Shown: positions 7,901 through 11,090 of the stretch, piece after piece
Layout: the number at the start of each line of letters is the position of its first letter
Position numbering within the stretch: position 1 is the stretch's first letter
Assembly (NCBI GenBank): GCA_003503945.1
Contig: DOCD01000181.1
Coordinates: 1 to 11,090, forward strand
Length of the DNA: 11,090 nucleotides
Origin: Clostridiales bacterium
GTDB taxonomy: Bacteria; Bacillota; Clostridia; Christensenellales; Borkfalkiaceae
Direction: 5' to 3'
Made by a program: the position numbers and the translations under genes
Notes under the pieces: generated by a model
Databases searched by the model: none
The model's input: the letters and a program-made list of their open reading frames with translations, nothing else
What the model was told of the DNA's origin: nothing

Positions 7901-8672
7901 TTTTAAGCGCGTACGCGTCTTTACCGTCTATGATAGCGTCGGGGCTGTCCGTAAACAGCTCCGTTCCCTCGTCGAATACCGCAAAATACTCTGCCGCGTC
8001 CTCTATATACAGATTGTAAACGTAATCCTCCCCGCTGCCGTAATTCCCGTCGATATCGAACGCATATTCATTTCCGTCGCGCAAGACGGTAGGAGTGAAA
8101 AGTATTCTGTACGCGCCGCCGTTTTGCACGGTATGCGTTTCTTCACCGTAGTTTATGACCGTGCCGCTTTCAAGCCTGACGCAGGATAAATAATATAAAT
8201 CGTAAGCGGTAAAATACGGATTGTACGTAAGCTTGAACTGCGTTTCACCGACGTTCACAGAATAGGTTTCGGGCGTATAAAAGGAATATGTAATATGGCA
8301 ACTCGTGGCTTTATAGCCGTTTTCCTCTTCTGAAAATATTTTGTCGGGTGAAACTTTTATATTGTATCGGTACGACTGCGCTTCGTCTACCTCCATATTT
8401 TCTCCGCGAACGGAGTAATAATGCACTCCGTAGTTATCGGTGACGTAAAACTTCACCGCCGACGATAAAGTTACTTTTTCAAGATAATAGTTCCCGTCGT
8501 CGCGCAAAACCATTTTGTTGGAATTTTTTACGGCGTAATTCTGGTTGCTGAACGCCGCGTAGAAATTTTTATCATCCTCACCGTCGGCATACGCAGCGAA
8601 AAGCCCCGCCGAGCCGCTTACGAGCATAACCGCGGTCAGAGCAATTATTGCCGTCAGTCTATTAGTTTTCAT
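4950..8672 (-). CDS. Secreted, C-terminally membrane-anchored GLUG-repeat beta-helix surface protein
   Basis: The protein has 1240 residues. It begins with a Sec signal peptide (MKTNRLTA start, hydrophobic core, likely cleavage after Ala29 in AYA-DG). Residues about 65-205 and 345-450 look like two related beta modules, each with F-Y-[VI]-T-D and later [GA]-x-Y-[RK]-I-L-F; the second follows YYIVGDFNGYG, reminiscent of starch-binding modules. Residues about 458-980 form the GLUG region: an opening segment (EISTVEQF, then CDLDF and GGKFYGGYHTL) as in GLUG/M26-type proteins, then about eleven YVGGIxG-type repeats, predicted to fold as a right-handed beta-helix. An unassigned beta-rich segment follows (about 1000-1200). 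One transmembrane helix (about 1210-1232) and the tail KSKRKSAE end the protein; there is no LPxTG motif. No catalytic motif is evident, so adhesion or ligand binding is the likely role (inference). The start overlaps the upstream RND gene by 11 nt. Confidence 0.85.
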   Translation of the reverse strand: MKTNRLTAIIALTAVMLVSGSAGLFAAYADGEDDKNFYAAFSNQNYAVKNSNKMVLRDDGNYYLEKVTLSSAVKFYVTDNYGVHYYSVRGENMEVDEAQSYRYNIKVSPDKIFSEEENGYKATSCHITYSFYTPETYSVNVGETQFKLTYNPYFTAYDLYYLSCVRLESGTVINYGEETHTVQNGGAYRILFTPTVLRDGNEYAFDIDGNYGSGEDYVYNLYIEDAAEYFAVFDEGTELFTDSPDAIIDGKDAYALKRYEQNTAFEEYRFGELFVSERDTALKYRIYEAEITGGYRLIDDDNDEDTNISKLTIADVGWYELSFTVGNENYLTTAEWCDRLLDGYYIVGDFNGYGFNEQGGVDIDKKFAFAKVEDGDDDYNEEYEQYVLYLTVTPRDIMNGDLEFYITDGKDKYKNGNDYISLNTAGEYKILFSDEHVYSQGRRYRFTLTDKEQSGEEIEISTVEQFTAFADNCSKSADYSVNLNVHLTCDLDFAGKKFVSVKTFGGKFYGGYHTLKNISLSGDSDCFAVFETVTRTGVIERLNFENLSLDCDDCEYVGCVAKNFGTLKKITVSGRISGDNYVGGITAFNGVSRIDDNSATIDSNNVVQTGICEGCVNGATVTGKSNAGGIAGFNSGDIIACINKGEVAPFTETKSNLTNVGGIAGFSAGKLSDCENRANVGKEAYALYVGGIVGFGTGENYFCTNYGEIAGRKYVGGVVGGYGNVTQSDGDRNDLFGGLGFAEIINKYFNANETQDEVLIGARHNLLYLQNYGNIRADNYAGGVVGNSVFDGLIVRNSLSVGNVICGSGGYVGGIIGNGNITVDGCFSSGTIKAGGTNANYVGGIAGKADNVYNCMSGAELFGSDYVGGIAGSVTGSISSSYTNVTLVCDEGSKNTGHIAGFAESFNLSLNTFPDNFVYNYYTGNSGGIGGTEYAQNFEYAATQISADKLLSENNLSIYLHENFNHEYWQGGDENSFPVLTYMYECADIEDIDDEAELFAKNAEKLKSTMASSAKYTCSVVFMEWNKDNGDLYDDGKIQLDNFEEIYCARVEKGAYVPSCPLKFAEFKDGKWIYEGTDGVYFVTLSAVEEVRGNTVVYAEYIKTVSTLATADASVLVEGLFDARTQISLENTGEYYRVKFSLDGESVEYGGYIVKFRKPDSKSDYEVYAVDGQIVPIKSDIYGDYICFASDGGLFRICESKTFSLSVLEITLISVLSAAVLSVIVLIIIIAVKSKRKSAE
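5967..7009 (-). repeat. Array of degenerate GLUG-motif coding repeats
   Basis: Within the surface-protein gene, about eleven copies encode variants of YVGGIAGxxxG, including NAGGIAGFNSG, NVGGIAGFSAG, YVGGVVGGYG, YVGGIIGNG and YVGGIAGSVTG. The first (YVGCVAKNFG) and last (NTGHIAGFAE) are degenerate. At DNA level the plus strand shows recurring strings such as CCCGCTATxCCGCC and CCGCCGACGTA. Spacing varies, and one longer insertion sits between the YVGGVVGGYG and YAGGVVG copies. Confidence 0.85.
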
Positions 8673-11037
8673 TTTTGCCTTCCTCCTCCGTAACGCTTTC
8701 GGTTTGTTGCGCGATGCCTCCCGTTATAATCGCAGGCAGTCGTTTGAATATTTTTCTGCGTTCCTTCTTCCTGAAAAACGTTTTCATAAGCGGCTTATCG
8801 AATATAACGAGCATAGACGGTATAACAAGCAATACGCCGAGTATAGATATTATTACGCCCCTTCCGAGACAGTTGCCCAAGGTCGCAATCAGCGGATTTT
8901 CGACTACGACGCCTATTAAAAACGATGCGGCAACCATAATCGAGCCCGAGGTGATTATCGTCGGGAAAGCGGCGTTCACCGCCTCCGCCATAGCCTCTTT
9001 GCTCTCCATCGATTTCCTGAACTCGACGTACCTGCCCGTCGTAACTATCGCGTAATCAATCGTGGCGCCCATCTGTATCGCGCTGACTATGAGGTACACG
9101 AAGAAAAACACGTTAGAGCCCATCAGCGGGAAAAATGCGAAGTTGATAAATATTGCACCCTGAATTGTCAATACAAGCGGGAACGGCAGCCCCCACGATT
9201 TTATAGTGAACAAAAGAATAACAAAGACAAACAAAATCGTAAGCACGCTTACTTTGACGTTATCCTCTGCGAACGATTGATTTAAGTCGTACGAGCTCAT
9301 CGAGTCGCCCGCAAATATCGCTTCGGGGCAAAATGCTTTCACCTCACTCAAAAGTCTGTGTATAAGTGCGAAGGTTTCCTTGCCCTCGACCTTTCCGTTT
9401 ATATTGAAAAGCATTCTCGAATAGTTTTTGCCGATAAGCTGGTCCTCCGCGTCCTGCACGGTATCGCGCAAATCCTCGTAGCTTTCAAGCGCGTCGGCGT
9501 TGCTGTAAAGATTTGCCGTAATGAAATCATCGTGGTCGAACGCGCAATCGCAAAGCTGCAACAGCGAAGCCGTGTAAATATTTTTGTTCGCTTCGTACAG
9601 CGCGACTTCTTCTATTCCGCCCTTACTGTCGGGCTTGCTGAAAAACGCGTAAGCGGTAAATATCTTGTCGGCAACGCTTTCGTCCACCGCAAGCAATTTT
9701 GCAAATCTGCGGTAATTAATCTGCTCCGTCAGGTAAACGTCCTGCGCGTTCAAAGTCAGCTCCACGTTAGCAATGCCGAGCGCCTCGTCTATTTCGTCAT
9801 AGGCTTCAACCATTCGTATTATGGCAAGCTGCTCCTCGTAGTCCTGTCCGGGCACTAAAATTACGAACTGGTTCGTTACCCCGAATACTTTTTCGGTTTC
9901 CCACGCGGCAATCTGGCTTGCCGACGGGCGGCTCGTATCAATGCTGTTCATCGAATAACAGTAATCGGTCTGAAACGAAAAATACGTGCCGACGGACACC
10001 ACGGCGATAAACATGGCGAGAATTACGTACCTGAATTTTATAACCGCCTTTGCGACGGGGCGCACCGAAGGGACGAAATTGCGGTGTCTGGTTTTTTCGA
10101 TAGGCTTACTGAATATCAGTATAACTGCGGGCATAAAGAAAAAAACGGTAATCATACTGCACACAATACTTTTCGCAAGCACAAGCCCCAAATCCGCGCC
10201 CAACCTCAGCGCCATTGTGGTCAGAGCAAGAAGTCCGGCTATCGTGGTAAGCGACGACCCGCAGATTTCGGGTATGGCTTTCGACAGCGCTTCGGTAATA
10301 GCGGCACGACTGTCGCCGAGAAGCCCCTTTTCCTCCGTAAACCTGTGGCAGAGAATTATCGCGTAGTCAATTGCGAGCGCAAGCTGTAATATGACGCAAA
10401 CCGCATTCGAAATAAACGAAATCGTGCCGAAAAAGAAATTCGTACCCATATTCAGAAGGGCGGCGACGGCAAATACAATCAAAAATACGCCGACCTCCGC
10501 AAAGCTCTTAGATGTGAATATAAGCACGGCGATAATTATGAGTATAGCGAGCAACAGTACGAAATTTATATCACGCACGAGGTCGTCCGCCATAGTGTCG
10601 ACAAGCGACACGGAAACGAGCGCGTCGTACGACGACAGAAGCTCAACCGTCTTATTGTACGCTTGCACGCTTTTTTCGTCCTCGTCGTCGCCGTCGAAAG
10701 TTATGTTGAACAGCGCGCATGAATTTCTATAATAATCGGGGGTGGAATTGAACTCGAAAGACTTCACTCCCTCGTACGCTTCGATTTCGTCGTGCAGCTT
10801 TTCAGCTTCGGCGTACGGGATATTGCGAACCATAATAGTTGCCGTGCCGTATGTTACGAACTCGTCCTCCATTATTTCGATAGCCTTTTTAGTATCGGTA
10901 GACGCAGGCAGATAGGTTGTTATACTGTACTCTATCTTTACCTGACTCATACCCCAAACCGAAAAAACAATCAATGCGACGAAAATAAGCACGATTATCT
11001 TTCTTTGATCGACTATAAACTTAGCTAATTTTTTCAT
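8662..11037 (-). CDS. RND-superfamily exporter (MmpL/YdfJ-like), 12 TM
   Basis: The protein has 791 residues with the classic duplicated RND layout. TM1 (about 13-31) is followed by an extracellular loop (about 32-155), TM2-TM6, a basic cytoplasmic stretch, TM7 (about 332-352), a second large extracellular loop (about 353-590) and TM8-TM12. A charged cytoplasmic tail (about 745-791) ends the protein. The fourth and tenth helices carry the paired Asp-Tyr motifs LAIDYAI (D224-Y225) and ATIDYAI (D661-Y662). In MmpL-type transporters these form the proton-relay centre, so the protein should be an active proton-driven exporter. Substrates in this family include lipids, glycolipids and hydrophobic compounds; which applies here cannot be read from the sequence. 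The chosen ATG gives the usual short basic N-terminus before TM1, although its Shine-Dalgarno (GAG) is weak. The GLUG gene follows with an 11-nt overlap, so the two are co-transcribed. Confidence 0.92.
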   Translation of the reverse strand: MKKLAKFIVDQRKIIVLIFVALIVFSVWGMSQVKIEYSITTYLPASTDTKKAIEIMEDEFVTYGTATIMVRNIPYAEAEKLHDEIEAYEGVKSFEFNSTPDYYRNSCALFNITFDGDDEDEKSVQAYNKTVELLSSYDALVSVSLVDTMADDLVRDINFVLLLAILIIIAVLIFTSKSFAEVGVFLIVFAVAALLNMGTNFFFGTISFISNAVCVILQLALAIDYAIILCHRFTEEKGLLGDSRAAITEALSKAIPEICGSSLTTIAGLLALTTMALRLGADLGLVLAKSIVCSMITVFFFMPAVILIFSKPIEKTRHRNFVPSVRPVAKAVIKFRYVILAMFIAVVSVGTYFSFQTDYCYSMNSIDTSRPSASQIAAWETEKVFGVTNQFVILVPGQDYEEQLAIIRMVEAYDEIDEALGIANVELTLNAQDVYLTEQINYRRFAKLLAVDESVADKIFTAYAFFSKPDSKGGIEEVALYEANKNIYTASLLQLCDCAFDHDDFITANLYSNADALESYEDLRDTVQDAEDQLIGKNYSRMLFNINGKVEGKETFALIHRLLSEVKAFCPEAIFAGDSMSSYDLNQSFAEDNVKVSVLTILFVFVILLFTIKSWGLPFPLVLTIQGAIFINFAFFPLMGSNVFFFVYLIVSAIQMGATIDYAIVTTGRYVEFRKSMESKEAMAEAVNAAFPTIITSGSIMVAASFLIGVVVENPLIATLGNCLGRGVIISILGVLLVIPSMLVIFDKPLMKTFFRKKERRKIFKRLPAIITGGIAQQTESVTEEEGKNEN
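8673..8690 (-). promoter_or_regulatory. Strong RBS for the GLUG gene inside the end of the RND gene
   Basis: Read on the minus strand, the bases before the ATG at 8672 are CGGAGGAGGAAGGCAAAA, with AGGAGG at 8687-8682 and a 9-nt spacer. The site lies inside the last codons of the RND gene, whose stop (8664-8662) is beyond the new start. This supports translational coupling. Confidence 0.85.
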
Positions 11038-11072
11038 TTAGTAATACACTCGTATGCTTTCTTGACTTTCAT
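11034..11072 (-). other. Possible 12-codon leader ORF overlapping the RND start
   Basis: On the minus strand, ATG at 11072-11070 opens a 12-codon frame (MKVKKAYECITK) whose TGA overlaps the ATG of the RND gene in the arrangement ATGA. An in-frame TAA lies just upstream, so it is not the tail of a longer gene in this frame. There is no clear Shine-Dalgarno before it, and such short frames arise by chance. It would, however, offer coupling to a start codon that has only a weak RBS of its own. Confidence 0.2.
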
Positions 11073-11080
11073 ACTATTTT

Positions 11081-11086
11081 ATGATA
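11081..11086 (-). promoter_or_regulatory. Candidate -10 box for the RND-GLUG operon
   Basis: The minus strand reads TATCAT at 11086-11081, one mismatch from TATAAT, about 44 nt before the RND start codon. The matching -35 would lie beyond the window, so this remains a weak candidate. Confidence 0.2.
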
Positions 11087-11090
11087 ATCA

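Noticed and set aside
9358..9858. 166-codon plus-strand open frame antisense to the RND gene
   Set aside because: It lies wholly within the well-supported RND coding sequence and reflects that gene's codon bias; no domain or start signal is seen.

Overview
The window looks like a chromosomal stretch of a low-to-mid GC Gram-positive bacterium, most likely an uncultured gut-type Clostridia (a Christensenellales-like lineage is my guess, not a demonstrated assignment). The reasons are strong purine-rich Shine-Dalgarno sites, a genomically encoded tRNA CCA end, a TTG start codon, lipoprotein and Sec signals typical of Bacillota, and C-terminal membrane anchors on secreted proteins.

Layout: bases 1-24 are the 3' end of a tRNA (probably tRNA-Ser), followed by a hairpin with a T-tract and a larger, interlocking inverted repeat (35-100). 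An AT-rich leader with a good sigma-A promoter (234-262) precedes a small cysteine-rich DUF3795-type protein (302-634, +). Next comes a 1384-residue lipoprotein with a zinc-metallopeptidase M60 (enhancin/mucinase-like) domain, several carbohydrate- or adhesion-type modules and a C-terminal transmembrane helix (705-4859, +). A perfect 26-nt palindrome (4868-4893) lies between this gene and the convergent minus-strand pair. That pair, in transcription order, is a 12-TM RND/MmpL-type exporter (11037-8662) and a 1240-residue secreted, membrane-anchored GLUG-repeat beta-helix protein (8672-4950). The two reading frames overlap by 11 nt and are probably translationally coupled.

Taken together, the window codes mainly for cell-envelope functions: a tethered metalloprotease that could act on host or environmental glycoproteins, and an RND exporter made together with a large surface beta-helix protein. 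The tight RND/GLUG coupling suggests a functional link such as shared assembly or export-associated surface binding, but the sequence alone does not show what is exported or bound. Gene-free stretches are short: 25-301 holds the repeat structure and promoter, 635-704 holds an AT-only inverted repeat, a -10-like box and an RBS, 4860-4949 holds the terminator palindrome, and 11038-11090 holds a possible leader mini-ORF. No CRISPR array, insertion sequence or phage gene is visible.
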